Shown here piece by piece: positions 1 to 7,114 of a stretch of DNA of 20,474 nucleotides (the stretch's first letter is position 1; every line of letters starts with the position of its first letter). The notes beneath the pieces were generated by a model. It was not told where the DNA came from and did not search any database. It saw nothing but the letters and a program-made list of their open reading frames with translations. Location of the stretch: the NCBI GenBank assembly GCA_030018575.1, contig JASEIA010000015.1:1-20474 (forward strand), in the 5' to 3' direction. Source of the DNA: Nanobdellota archaeon (GTDB lineage: Archaea; Nanobdellota; Nanobdellia; SCGC-AAA011-G17; GW2011-AR17). Both the position numbers and the translations under genes were made by a program.

Positions 1-1
1 G

Positions 2-259
2 GTGAAATGGGCAATCGCAGCAAGCTGCGGGGTATCAGACCCATACAGGAATGAATGTGCAGAAGCCTGCGGCGGAGAGATATGCTATGAAGATGTTAGA
101 CATGAGCCGAAGAATAAGAGTGGCATAAGAAGTTATGCTATTTCAATCAGTGGATTTGACAGCATTGAGTTTATAGGCGAAAGATTTATTGTTGCAGATG
201 AATGCATATTCTACAAGAAATCAGCCAAGAAGGAGCTTGTGCTGGAGAGATTAAGATGA
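2..259 (+). CDS. C-terminal part of an unrecognised protein (5' end outside window)
   Basis: An open frame runs from the window edge to a TGA at 257-259. A GTG at position 2 could start it, but the frame is already open at the edge and no upstream signal is visible, so it is more safely read as the C-terminal 85 residues of a longer protein. The visible part has four cysteines in its first 30 residues (AASCG, ECAEACGG, EICYE), a mixed beta-type stretch and a basic end. No family is recognised. The stop overlaps the start of the next small gene (ATGA), which supports this frame being translated. Confidence 0.55.
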   Translation: MKWAIAASCGVSDPYRNECAEACGGEICYEDVRHEPKNKSGIRSYAISISGFDSIEFIGERFIVADECIFYKKSAKKELVLERLR

Positions 260-387
260 GTCTGGCTGAGAAAGCAATAGCGCTTATGCATAAGCTGGAG
301 CTTACAAGCGAGACAGACGAGGATGTTTTTTATGAGATTATTCAAGAAGATGCTGTTGTAAAGGCAGAGCTTCTGAAAGCAGAATAG
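256..387 (+). CDS. Small 43-residue acidic helical protein, unknown function
   Basis: The ATG at 256 shares the ATGA junction with the preceding stop. It follows a GGAG at 244-247, eight bases upstream, so translational coupling is likely; an in-frame ATG at 202 would create a long overlap and is less likely. The product starts MSLAEKAIALMHKLEL and is acidic and predicted helical throughout, with no membrane segment or cysteine. No family is recognised. It may be a partner of the upstream protein. It ends just before the promoter of the AlaRS-editing gene. Confidence 0.55.
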   Translation: MSLAEKAIALMHKLELTSETDEDVFYEIIQEDAVVKAELLKAE

Positions 388-404
388 GCGGATTTCCAGC
401 AAAA

Positions 405-414
405 GCTATATAAA
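405..414 (+). promoter_or_regulatory. TATA box of the AlaRS-editing gene (leaderless)
   Basis: GCTATATAAA is centred about 28 bases before the ATG at 439. At the usual archaeal spacing, transcription would begin at or next to that ATG. There is no Shine-Dalgarno sequence before the ATG, as expected for a leaderless message. Confidence 0.6.
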
Positions 415-438
415 CAATACATCTTTTTGAATTCTGAA

Positions 439-1359
439 ATGGAAGACGAGCTGGAAGGTGTTAATGAAAGCAGGAAGATTTCAATGATGCACACTGCAGA
501 GCACATATTCTTCAAGGCTCTTGAAAAGCAGGTTAAAACACTGAAACTAGACAAGATAAAGCTTGATGAGAATGAATCATCGCTGTTTGTAATGGCTGAA
601 AACCTTGACTGGGAAACTGTCTTTAAGGCAGAAGAAGAGGCAAACAGGATAATAAAAGAGAACAGGAAAGTCAATGCACACGAAACAACAAAGGCAGATA
701 TCGGCAAGTTTCCGGGATTAAGAATAAAGCTTGAGAGGATAGAAGGGGAGAATGTAAGGGTTGTAGAGGTTGAAGGGCACGACTTCAGCGCGTGCTCAGG
801 GAAGCACTGCGAATCAACAGCAGAAGTAAAGAATATTCTTATCACGAAGTTCAGGAAATCAGCAAACGGCTATGAAATAAGGTTCAAGGTTGATGCTGAA
901 GAAGAGATATTCAGGCTGGCAAGGACAGCAAGGCGAGCATTAGAAGCATTGGGCACAGAGCAGGAAAAAGTGATCCCAACTATAAATAACCTGAAAGCTG
1001 ATGTCGAGAGCCTGAAGAAAGCAATGAAAAGCCAAAAATTGGAAACTAAAGAGGAAATTGTTGGCGGCCTTTGCTTTGTTTCAGGCGTTTTTGAAGGCAT
1101 GGACAAGAGGCTTCTAATTGATAAAGCAAGCGAATTAATCAAAGAAAAAACAATCATTTGCTTTATCAACAAGGCAGATACAATGCAAGTCCTCATAATG
1201 TGCTCTTCTGACTCAGGAAAAGATGCTTCAGCAATTGTGAACGCATTGAACGAAAAGCTTGGAGGCAAAGGCGGGGGAAAGCAGAACTTCGCAATGTGCT
1301 CTGTAAATGAGGGAAACGCTGATAAAGCATTAAATGCTGTTAAAGAGATAATAAGCTAA
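439..1359 (+). CDS. Stand-alone AlaRS-type editing protein with DHHA1 domain (AlaX-like or split-AlaRS C-terminal half)
   Basis: This 306-residue protein corresponds to the C-terminal half of alanyl-tRNA synthetase without the aminoacylation core. Zinc and editing motifs are intact: HTAEH (His18, His22) and CSGKH (Cys119, His123), preceded by the family-like VRVVEVEGHDFSAC. A helical linker, probably coiled coil (about 160-205), leads to a DHHA1-like C-terminal domain (about 205-306) containing GGKGGGKQN. Established role of the family: hydrolysis of Ser- or Gly-mischarged tRNA(Ala). The start is set at ATG 439 because a TATA box lies at leaderless distance; an in-frame TTG at 427 would lie upstream of the inferred transcript start. 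A strong AAGGAGG overlapping its stop serves the next gene. It could be a free trans-editing factor or the beta half of a split AlaRS, as described in Nanoarchaeum equitans; the window cannot decide. Confidence 0.85.
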   Translation: MEDELEGVNESRKISMMHTAEHIFFKALEKQVKTLKLDKIKLDENESSLFVMAENLDWETVFKAEEEANRIIKENRKVNAHETTKADIGKFPGLRIKLERIEGENVRVVEVEGHDFSACSGKHCESTAEVKNILITKFRKSANGYEIRFKVDAEEEIFRLARTARRALEALGTEQEKVIPTINNLKADVESLKKAMKSQKLETKEEIVGGLCFVSGVFEGMDKRLLIDKASELIKEKTIICFINKADTMQVLIMCSSDSGKDASAIVNALNEKLGGKGGGKQNFAMCSVNEGNADKALNAVKEIIS

Positions 1360-1369
1360 GGAGGATAAG

Positions 1370-1942
1370 ATGAAGCACGCAGTAAATTTCTTTTACGAGA
1401 CAGGATTATTGGGCAGATTAAGGAGAACAGGTTTTTATTTTGCAGGCGTTACAGATCCCGAGACAATAGCGGCGCACAGCCACAGGGCTTCTGTAATTGC
1501 TTATGTACTGGCAAAAATGGAAAAGGCAGACGCGGGAAAATGCGCGCTTATGTGCTTGCTGCACGACATTCCCGAGGCAAGGACAGGAGACGGAAACAAG
1601 GTGGCTGCAAGATACATTAATTTTGGGGAAGCAGAAGCGAAGGCATTTAACGACCAGACAGAGGAATTGCCTGAAGATGTAAAGAAGGAATTCAGGGAGA
1701 TATACAACGAATTCGAAGAGAGAAAAACAAAAGAGGCGGCAATTGCGAAAGACGCAGACCTGCTTGAATGCGCATTAGAAGCAAAAGAGCATGTTGAAAA
1801 CGGGTTTAAGGCGGCGTTGGGTTGGATAGACAGGATTAAAACTGCTCTTGCAACAGAAAGCGCAAAAAAGCTTATGGCTGAAATTGAAAAAACAAAGCCG
1901 GATGAATGGTATGTTGAGTTAAAGGTTGCAAAAATCAGGTGA
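1370..1942 (+). CDS. HD-domain hydrolase, YfbR/HDDC2-type 5'-nucleotidase-like
   Basis: The 190-residue protein shows the HD-superfamily metal site: AAHSHRA (His36), LLHDIPEARTGD (His65-Asp66) and a later AKDADLLE (Asp128/Asp130). This spacing and the HD-x-x-E-A-x-x-GD signature are typical of the YfbR/HDDC2 group, which includes dNMP 5'-nucleotidases; substrate specificity here is inference. The length matches the family (about 180-200 residues). ATG 1370 follows a near-perfect AAGGAGG at 1358-1364 that overlaps the previous stop, so it is co-translated with the editing protein. Its own stop TGA lies in the ribosome-binding site (AGGTGA) of gatC. This suggests an operon with translation-fidelity genes. 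Confidence 0.8.
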   Translation: MKHAVNFFYETGLLGRLRRTGFYFAGVTDPETIAAHSHRASVIAYVLAKMEKADAGKCALMCLLHDIPEARTGDGNKVAARYINFGEAEAKAFNDQTEELPEDVKKEFREIYNEFEERKTKEAAIAKDADLLECALEAKEHVENGFKAALGWIDRIKTALATESAKKLMAEIEKTKPDEWYVELKVAKIR

Positions 1943-1947
1943 AATAA

Positions 1948-2232
1948 GTGATTGTTACAAAAGAAACATTGCAAAAAGTTGCAAAAAATGCAAGGCTTAA
2001 CCTTACAGACAAGGAACTGGAAGAGTTCTTGCCGCAAATAAAGGACGTAATCAATGCTTTCTCAGAAATAAGCAGGGTTGAAACAAAAGAAGTTGAGCCG
2101 AGCGTCCAGCCTGTCCAGCTAAAGGAAAATATGCGGGACGACAAACCGAAGAAATCACTGAAAGAGGAAGAGATATTTGCAAATACCAGATTAAAGAAGG
2201 ACGGATATTTCAAGGGGCCAAAAGTATTGTAG
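1948..2232 (+). CDS. gatC: Asp/Glu-tRNA amidotransferase subunit C (GatC)
   Basis: The 94-residue protein matches GatC along its length: an N-terminal helical region (VAKNARLNLTDKELEEF), the central I-x-x-V-x-x-F helix, then VETKEVEPSVQPV and an extended C-terminal tail (NMRDDKP, IFANTRLKKDGYFKGPKVL). GatC is the small belt subunit that holds GatA and GatB together in conversion of Glu-tRNA(Gln) or Asp-tRNA(Asn) to Gln-/Asn-tRNA. It starts with GTG, preceded by AGGTGA at 1937-1942 with five bases of spacing, overlapping the HD-hydrolase stop. gatA follows after 52 bases. Confidence 0.9.
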   Translation: MIVTKETLQKVAKNARLNLTDKELEEFLPQIKDVINAFSEISRVETKEVEPSVQPVQLKENMRDDKPKKSLKEEEIFANTRLKKDGYFKGPKVL

Positions 2233-2264
2233 GCGGTAGTAGGTAGTTAGTAGCAGGTAGTAAG
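2233..2264 (+). repeat. Short GTAG-rich simple repeat between gatC and gatA
   Basis: The 52-base gap contains degenerate iterations of GGTAGT/GTTAGTAG (about 2234-2264), followed by AAGGCGG at 2265-2271. That purine run sits 13 bases before the gatA ATG, unusually far for a ribosome-binding site. No promoter is seen in the gap. Confidence 0.45.
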
Positions 2265-2284
2265 AAGGCGGCAGCAAAAACAAA

Positions 2285-3658
2285 ATGAACGCGATTGAAT
2301 TCACGGAAAAAGCAAGGAAAAAAGAGATTGACATAGTTGAGCATACCCGCAAGGTTCTTGAAAAGCTGGAAAAAATTAACAGGGAATACCATTATTTCAA
2401 CACAATAAGCGCTGAATTGGCAATACAGCAGGCTGAGAAGCTGGCAAAAGCGCCGAAAGGAAAGCTTTGCGGCCTGCCTGTTTCTGTAAAGGACTGCATT
2501 TGCGTAAAAGGAGTAGAAACAACAGCAGGCTCGAAGATTCTGAAAGGATACAGGCCGGTATTTAACGCAACTGCTGTTGAAAAAGCAATAAAGCAAGGCG
2601 CAATAATAATCGGAAAGACATCGCAGGATGAATTCGGATTTGGAAGCTTTAATGTGAATGTCGGTGTTGATTTTGAAATCCCGAAAAACCCGTTTGATGC
2701 AGCAAGAGCCTGCGGAGGAAGCTCCGGCGGCTCTGCAGGAATCACGCAGATGGCTGATTTTCCCCATATTGCAATAGCTGAATCCACAGGGGGCTCAATA
2801 GCGTGCCCCGCCTCTTTCTGCGGCGTTGCAGGATTTACTCCCACATATGGGCTAGTCTCAAGATACGGGCTTATAGATTATGCAAGCAGCCTTGACAAGA
2901 TAGGCGTAATGGCAAAGACAACTGAAGAATGCAGATTAATGCTTGACGTGATTAAGGGGCATGATACAAAGGATGCAACATCCCTGGATGAAGATTATGC
3001 TGAAAAGAAAAATGAGAAAGTGGCTGTGATAAAAGAGGCATTGGAGGTGGATGAAAACGTGAAGAAAGCTATTCTCTCGTGCCTGGACAGGAATGGAATA
3101 AAATATGACTTAATTTCACTGCCGCTTGCTGCAAAATACGCAACCCCTGCCTATTACCTGATTGCAACAAGCGAGGCAAGCACGAACCTTGCGAAATTCT
3201 GCGGATTCAAGTACGGGGCAGAGTTTTCATTGGATGACTCATTCAATAATTTCTTTTCAAATGCAAGAAGCTCGTGCTTTGGAAAGGAGGCAAAAAGGAG
3301 GGTTTTGCTTGGAACATTCGCAAGAATGGCAGGATTCAGGGACGCATTTTACCTTAAAGCCCTGAAAGTAAGGACAATGATAATCAGGGAATACAAAGAA
3401 GCGTTCAGGCATTATGATTTGCTTGTGTGCCCGACAATGCCTGTTACAGCGCCGAAGATTGATGAGATTTCAAAGCTTACTCCTTTGCAAAACTACATGA
3501 TGGACGTGCTTACAGTCGGGCCAAGTCTTGCAGGCTTGCCTCATTTGAATGTGACTGCCGGCTTTTCTAACAGATTGCCTGTCGGAATGATGGCAATTGC
3601 AGACCATTTGAATGAGGGGGCGCTGTTTTCTTTTGGAAAAGGAATTAAGCAGGTTTAG
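2285..3658 (+). CDS. gatA: Asp/Glu-tRNA amidotransferase subunit A (GatA) with altered signature
   Basis: The 457-residue protein is an amidase-signature enzyme of the GatA type. It would release ammonia from Gln or Asn for tRNA-dependent amidation by GatB. The catalytic triad is present: Lys69 (PVSVKD), cis-Ser147 (GGSSGGS) and nucleophile Ser171 (STGGSIACPAS); the 24-residue gap between the serines matches characterised GatA. The downstream FCGVAGFTPTYG...VSRYGLIDYASSLDKIG block is clearly GatA. Unusually, the canonical DTGGSIRxPA reads STGGSIACPA: both the conserved Asp (here Ser167) and Arg (here Ala173) are replaced. The length is slightly short but both termini look complete. gatB is not in the window and must lie elsewhere if the complex is functional. 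The ribosome-binding site is weak. Confidence 0.9.
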   Translation: MNAIEFTEKARKKEIDIVEHTRKVLEKLEKINREYHYFNTISAELAIQQAEKLAKAPKGKLCGLPVSVKDCICVKGVETTAGSKILKGYRPVFNATAVEKAIKQGAIIIGKTSQDEFGFGSFNVNVGVDFEIPKNPFDAARACGGSSGGSAGITQMADFPHIAIAESTGGSIACPASFCGVAGFTPTYGLVSRYGLIDYASSLDKIGVMAKTTEECRLMLDVIKGHDTKDATSLDEDYAEKKNEKVAVIKEALEVDENVKKAILSCLDRNGIKYDLISLPLAAKYATPAYYLIATSEASTNLAKFCGFKYGAEFSLDDSFNNFFSNARSSCFGKEAKRRVLLGTFARMAGFRDAFYLKALKVRTMIIREYKEAFRHYDLLVCPTMPVTAPKIDEISKLTPLQNYMMDVLTVGPSLAGLPHLNVTAGFSNRLPVGMMAIADHLNEGALFSFGKGIKQV

Positions 3659-3677
3659 GGCGAAAAGCCCGTAACCC

Positions 3678-3685
3678 TTATAAAC
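3678..3685 (+). promoter_or_regulatory. TATA box of the coiled-coil membrane protein gene (leaderless)
   Basis: CTTATAAA is centred about 26 bases before ATG 3707, and no Shine-Dalgarno sequence lies between. This fits a leaderless transcript and a new transcription unit after gatA. Confidence 0.55.
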
Positions 3686-3706
3686 TACCAGTTTATCCCA
3701 AAGCAT

Positions 3707-4192
3707 ATGATAGACATACCCAGATACGCTCTTCCTTCAGCAGCTGTGCTGATTTTTGCAGTTGCAATCATACTTTTCAGCATGGCTGAGAGAAGGACAT
3801 ATTACAGGAGGGTTGCCACAGCCTGCCTGGCAATGGTTATGGTGCCGCTGGCATTTATTCTTAACGAATACCTTGCTTATGCTTTACAAACACTTGTCCT
3901 GATGGCAGTTGCAAACCTAAGCAGGGATTATTACAAGGCAGGATTCTTCAAGAGAAGGAAATACCTGATGGAAATATTCAGGCACGACCATCCTGACTAC
4001 AGGGAGCACAAGCAGATTCTTTACCGTCCTTTAAGAGACATAGAATCAAAGGAACGGCTTATTGAGAAAAAGCTTGCTGACATTGAAGTCATGGAAAACA
4101 AACTGAGAGAAAAAGAATTTGAATTGAAAGAGCAGGCGAGGGAATTGAAAGAAAAACAGAAGGAACTAAAAGAAAAGGAGGCTGCGCAATGA
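3707..4192 (+). CDS. Membrane protein with C-terminal coiled coil, unknown function
   Basis: The 161-residue protein has a hydrophobic segment at about 8-26 and another long one at about 38-70, followed by a basic, aromatic stretch (FFKRRKYLMEIFRHDHPDYREHK). The C-terminal 55 residues are a highly charged Lys/Glu heptad-like helix, certainly predicted coiled coil. The likely arrangement is two membrane spans with a cytoplasmic coiled-coil tail that could bind a partner or drive oligomerisation. No family is recognised. Its stop overlaps the next start (ATGA), and the next gene's AAGGAGG is embedded in the coiled-coil codons, so the two membrane proteins are probably made together. Confidence 0.75.
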   Translation: MIDIPRYALPSAAVLIFAVAIILFSMAERRTYYRRVATACLAMVMVPLAFILNEYLAYALQTLVLMAVANLSRDYYKAGFFKRRKYLMEIFRHDHPDYREHKQILYRPLRDIESKERLIEKKLADIEVMENKLREKEFELKEQARELKEKQKELKEKEAAQ

Positions 4193-4485
4193 TTATTGAG
4201 CAAAGCGTTCCCATTATAATCATCATTGAGTTCATGGCAGTGTTTCTTGTAATATTCAGCCTGAGGCATTTGAGCATTGCAAAGAGGTTTGAAAGCGACG
4301 CAGACAAGGGCATAATGACATGGCTTATGCTCGGGCTTATTCTTTCAGGAATGGGCTCAATGGCAAACATAGTGGGGCTTTTTGGGCTGCATTCATACTT
4401 AGTGCAGGGCATTCCGTTCCAGGCATTCTGGGTATTGGCTTCTTTGGCGTTCTTTATAGGCGTAATAAAGATTAGAAAAAGCTAA
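4189..4485 (+). CDS. Small three-span membrane protein, unknown function
   Basis: The 98-residue protein has three hydrophobic segments (about 8-25, 43-66 and 73-93), short charged loops (RHLSIAKRFESDADKG) and a basic end (KIRKS). It has no cysteines and no recognisable catalytic motif. The ATG at 4189 lies in an ATGA overlap with the coiled-coil protein and follows AAGGAGG (4175-4181) by seven bases, which firmly fixes the start. The gene stops seven bases before the convergent hsp20 stop. It is probably a structural or scaffold partner of the upstream membrane protein. Confidence 0.75.
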   Translation: MIIEQSVPIIIIIEFMAVFLVIFSLRHLSIAKRFESDADKGIMTWLMLGLILSGMGSMANIVGLFGLHSYLVQGIPFQAFWVLASLAFFIGVIKIRKS

Positions 4486-4491
4486 TGAAAT

Positions 4492-4935
4492 TTATTTTGC
4501 AATCCTTTTCTTTTCATGCAAATCAGCCGCAGGCATTCTTATCTCAAGGATTCCGTCCCTGAAACTGGATTCCATTTTTGCAGGATTCACAGGCATTGGC
4601 AGGGGAAGCCTCCTGAAAAAGCCAGAGCAGCTTCTTTCCTGCATTAAGAATCCTTTTCCTTCCTCTTTTGACTCCTCTTTCTTCTCTGCCTTCACTTCAA
4701 TGAAATCCTTTCCCACGTTCAGCAAAACATCCTTCTTGTTAATGCCCGGCAATTCAATTCTTGCAATAATCTCATTGTTTTTCACTTTTATGCCAGAAAG
4801 CGGCTCCCTAAATCCCTTCAATTGCTTTTGCATTGTTGGAAAAGAAAGCATTTTCGGCTTTTCGAGGAAATTATTAAACTCAGATTCTGCCTCTTTCTTT
4901 ATCCGCGCCATTCTCTTAAAAAGGTTTTCTTCCAT
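4492..4935 (-). CDS. Small heat shock protein, Hsp20/alpha-crystallin family
   Basis: The 147-residue protein has an N-terminal helical arm (about 1-45) and then the alpha-crystallin domain: the ARIELPGINKKDVLLNV strand pair, IEVKAEKK, GFFRRLPLPMPVNPAKMES and the signature DGILEIRMP. Such proteins are ATP-independent holdases that form oligomers. A clear C-terminal I-x-I/V anchoring motif is not evident in the tail (ADLHEKKRIAK), so its oligomeric behaviour may differ. ATG 4935 follows GGCGGGGATT. It lies nine bases after the HPF-like gene and probably shares its promoter, making a stress-protection pair. Confidence 0.9.
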   Translation of the reverse strand: MEENLFKRMARIKKEAESEFNNFLEKPKMLSFPTMQKQLKGFREPLSGIKVKNNEIIARIELPGINKKDVLLNVGKDFIEVKAEKKEESKEEGKGFLMQERSCSGFFRRLPLPMPVNPAKMESSFRDGILEIRMPAADLHEKKRIAK

Positions 4936-4944
4936 AATCCCCGC

Positions 4945-5286
4945 CTATGCAACAAATTTTTCTTTTTGCAGTTTTTTGGCAAACTCACGCTCAATATTCA
5001 CAGCCAATGCTGCAAAGCACTTATGTATTATTTTTGCCAAGTCAAAGTCCTCGTGCCTGACATCAAACCATGCTTTCCTTGTGCCTGCCGCATTCAGCTT
5101 GAGTATAAGCTCGTAATGGTGGCTTTTCTCGCCCTTGTGTATTTTCTTTACAAAAACTGAAAGCTCGGCTTCCTTCAGCTTTGCCCTCTTCATCAGCCTT
5201 GCAAAGCCCTCTTCTGCAAGAGACTGAATCTGCTCTGTCTCAAACGATTCCAAATCCCCAAGCCCTATGTATTTGATTCCTTTCAT
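4945..5286 (-). CDS. HPF/RaiA-like (S30AE-fold) candidate ribosome-associated protein
   Basis: The 113-residue product shows the segment order of ribosome hibernation factors: a short beta strand (IKYIGLGDL), a long helix (to about residue 37), paired strands (AELSVFVKKIH and HYELILKLNA), another strand (KAWFDVRH), then DFDLAKIIHKCFAALAVNIEREF, resembling the 'D-hydrophobic-x-x-AI' helix of HPF/RaiA. This is a pattern match, not a proven homology. ATG 5286 is preferred over an in-frame ATG at 5322, because GGGGATGAT lies just before it and the TATA-like TTTTAAAA (5325-5332) would start the transcript downstream of 5322. The co-directional hsp20 gene downstream fits a dormancy or stress role. 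Confidence 0.6.
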   Translation of the reverse strand: MKGIKYIGLGDLESFETEQIQSLAEEGFARLMKRAKLKEAELSVFVKKIHKGEKSHHYELILKLNAAGTRKAWFDVRHEDFDLAKIIHKCFAALAVNIEREFAKKLQKEKFVA

Positions 5287-5324
5287 TTTATCATCCCCTT
5301 GACAGATAATATATGTTAACACCC

Positions 5325-5332
5325 TTTTAAAA
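5325..5332 (-). promoter_or_regulatory. TATA-like box for the HPF-like/hsp20 pair
   Basis: On the minus strand TTTTAAAA lies about 42 bases before ATG 5286, predicting a transcript start near 5302 and a leader of about 16 bases. That leader would contain the GGGGATGAT ribosome-binding sequence. Confidence 0.4.
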
Positions 5333-5358
5333 GATTTTCCATTTTCCAGTATACATGA

Positions 5359-6462
5359 TTAAAAAACCATAAACGTATAGGCAATGCCTGCAATGAACAA
5401 TGCTATAAGCAGGATGTCAACAAAAAGAGGCATTCTTACTGTATATTCTGTTTTTCCCTTAGCTTTTCGGTGCATAAGCACAATAATTATTCCCCCTATG
5501 CCTCCAGCAATCGCGCCTGTAATGCCCATGACTTTTGAAAACCCTGAAACACCCAGCAGCACCAGGGCAATAGGAACTGCGCATGTAAGCAAAAATGCAA
5601 CATGCCTATTAATGCCATAGTCATACCTGTAAGCCCATTTTAATGCAAGCCCCAGAACCAGAAAAGCGGTTGCCATTGAGATTATTGCAAATATGTCGCC
5701 AAATATTGCAACATATCTGTGCAGCGGCATGCCTGAAGTCGCTATCTCGCCGACATTTTGCCCGAAAGCGCCGACAAATGCGAATGAAAAAAGAAGATAA
5801 AAGCAGACAGGAATCAGCGAGCCGATTATTATTGCTTTTTTTAAAAGCTTTTTATTATTTTTCAAAACATCCCTTATCTCAGGCACAGCCGCAGCGCCCA
5901 TCAAAGCAAAGAATATAACTCCATAAGGCAATAACGCATTGCTTTTGTCAACATAAGCTATGTTTTCATAGCGGAAGGCTGCAAAAACAAAAAGCAAAAG
6001 CACTGCTATTGCAATAAAGCGGAACGCATTGAGAAAAACTTCTGCATTTTTTATTATGTTTATGTCCCTGAAAATGAAATAAGACATAATGGCAAAGAAA
6101 ACAAGCATTGCAATGCCGGGGCTTATCCCAAAAAGCTCGCCTATCGAAACACCCTCGCCTATAAGATAGGCAGTAAGCGCGCCGTATATGCCTATAACCA
6201 TTGCAGCAAGCATCAGGTGCTTGCCTGCCCTGCCGAGATATTTTTCAGCATATCTTGTAAGCTGGTGCCTGCCCCGGATAAGAAGCGACACTTCGCCTAC
6301 ATAAAGGTTTATCAAAAGCAATGCAAGCCCTAACACGATTATATGAACAGCGCCGATTAAAAACCCTGATTTTGCAACAGCAAAAGGGATGCCGAGAACT
6401 CCTGCGCCGATTATAACGCCAATCATTGTTGCAACAGCAGCAACAAGGTTTTTGTCAGCCAT
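5359..6462 (-). CDS. Amino-acid permease, Trp/Tyr permease-like (APC superfamily)
   Basis: The 367-residue integral membrane protein has about ten to eleven hydrophobic spans. It begins with the transporter signature GVIIGAGVLGIPFAVAKSG (about 15-33), the unwound first helix that binds substrate in APC/HAAAP-type carriers. Later conserved-looking features are YGVIFFALMGAAAVPEI in the middle and a helix-rich C-terminus. The likely role is proton- or sodium-coupled uptake of an amino acid; specificity cannot be read. ATG 6460-6462 lies one base after the stop of the upstream membrane-anchored protein and is preceded by AAGGAAG, so it belongs to the end of the envelope gene series. The length is a little short for the family (about 400) but the ends look natural. 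Confidence 0.8.
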   Translation of the reverse strand: MADKNLVAAVATMIGVIIGAGVLGIPFAVAKSGFLIGAVHIIVLGLALLLINLYVGEVSLLIRGRHQLTRYAEKYLGRAGKHLMLAAMVIGIYGALTAYLIGEGVSIGELFGISPGIAMLVFFAIMSYFIFRDINIIKNAEVFLNAFRFIAIAVLLLFVFAAFRYENIAYVDKSNALLPYGVIFFALMGAAAVPEIRDVLKNNKKLLKKAIIIGSLIPVCFYLLFSFAFVGAFGQNVGEIATSGMPLHRYVAIFGDIFAIISMATAFLVLGLALKWAYRYDYGINRHVAFLLTCAVPIALVLLGVSGFSKVMGITGAIAGGIGGIIIVLMHRKAKGKTEYTVRMPLFVDILLIALFIAGIAYTFMVF

Positions 6463-6463
6463 G

Positions 6464-7102
6464 TTACTTCCTTATGCCAAAAGAATAAACAACCGGATTT
6501 TCATTCACTTCCTCTTTTGTAAACGTCAAGAAATAAAGAATGGTGCTGTTGTTTGCATTTATGTGAAGCACATAATCCCCCTGCTTCGCCATCCTGGCAA
6601 GCTCTGCAAGCGAGATGCTTGTTGCCGACTTCTGGCTTTGGTAAAGAAGCATTGCCTTGTCATATATGCCCTGCATGTCAACATCAACTGTCGCATGGCT
6701 CAGCATCCTTCCAACCTTGACATTATCGCCTGCAATCCTAACATCTATGCCCTCGCCGCATTCTGGCTTTTGCCGCATAACCTGTGAGGCAATCGCCTTT
6801 TTTATGTCTTCCATTGAGGGAATATGCTCATTTGCGCCTTCCCTGTAAAGCGGGACAGAATAAAGCCCGTAAGTGACGTAGCCCTTATCAGATTCAAAGC
6901 CCCCTCTTGCTGCAACATCCAGCACTGCATTCTGCGATGCGGCTTTTACGCACCTTGCAGTTGAAGAGAAGTCATTCACATAATAATACGCAAGCAAGGA
7001 GAAAAAAAGAATAACCCCGAGCGCAAGAGCTGCTGTTTTTGCTATTGAACAAGCTTTTATTTCGCTTCTCGGCCTGTAAACTCTTTTAGCTGGCATTCTC
7101 AT
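6464..7102 (-). CDS. Membrane-anchored surface protein, paralog B
   Basis: The 212-residue protein has a basic N-terminus (KRVYRPRSE), one membrane anchor (about 22-42), and an external domain. It is clearly paralogous to the 280-residue protein encoded at 10837-11679: both contain a GG-[YF] segment, a Y-x-x-[VI]P-[LV]Y segment, a P-[SA]-M-[EQ]-DI helix, L-A-[RL]-x-AKQ, then LTF and a terminal [VL]VY[ST]FGI. Function is unknown. The N-terminus lacks the RGQVTIF motif of its paralog. ATG 7102 (or ATG 7096) follows GGAGCGG. Tandem hairpins occupy the gap before it, and the permease starts one base after its stop. Confidence 0.75.
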   Translation of the reverse strand: MRMPAKRVYRPRSEIKACSIAKTAALALGVILFFSLLAYYYVNDFSSTARCVKAASQNAVLDVAARGGFESDKGYVTYGLYSVPLYREGANEHIPSMEDIKKAIASQVMRQKPECGEGIDVRIAGDNVKVGRMLSHATVDVDMQGIYDKAMLLYQSQKSATSISLAELARMAKQGDYVLHINANNSTILYFLTFTKEEVNENPVVYSFGIRK

Positions 7103-7114
7103 TCCGCTCCGCTA

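Noticed and set aside
202..255. Upstream ATG at 202 for the 43-residue protein
   Set aside because: It would overlap the previous gene by nearly 60 bases; ATG 256 has an ATGA junction and a GGAG at proper distance.
427..438. Upstream TTG start for the AlaRS-editing protein
   Set aside because: The TATA box at 405-414 would start the transcript at about the ATG at 439, leaving the TTG untranscribed.
342..845. Long minus-strand open frame inside the AlaRS-editing gene
   Set aside because: A Ser/Phe-rich translation typical of the antisense of a Lys/Glu-rich gene, with no own signals.
5287..5322. Twelve-residue N-terminal extension of the HPF-like protein
   Set aside because: Its ATG lies upstream of the transcript start predicted from the TTTTAAAA box, while ATG 5286 has a ribosome-binding site and a better N-terminal strand.
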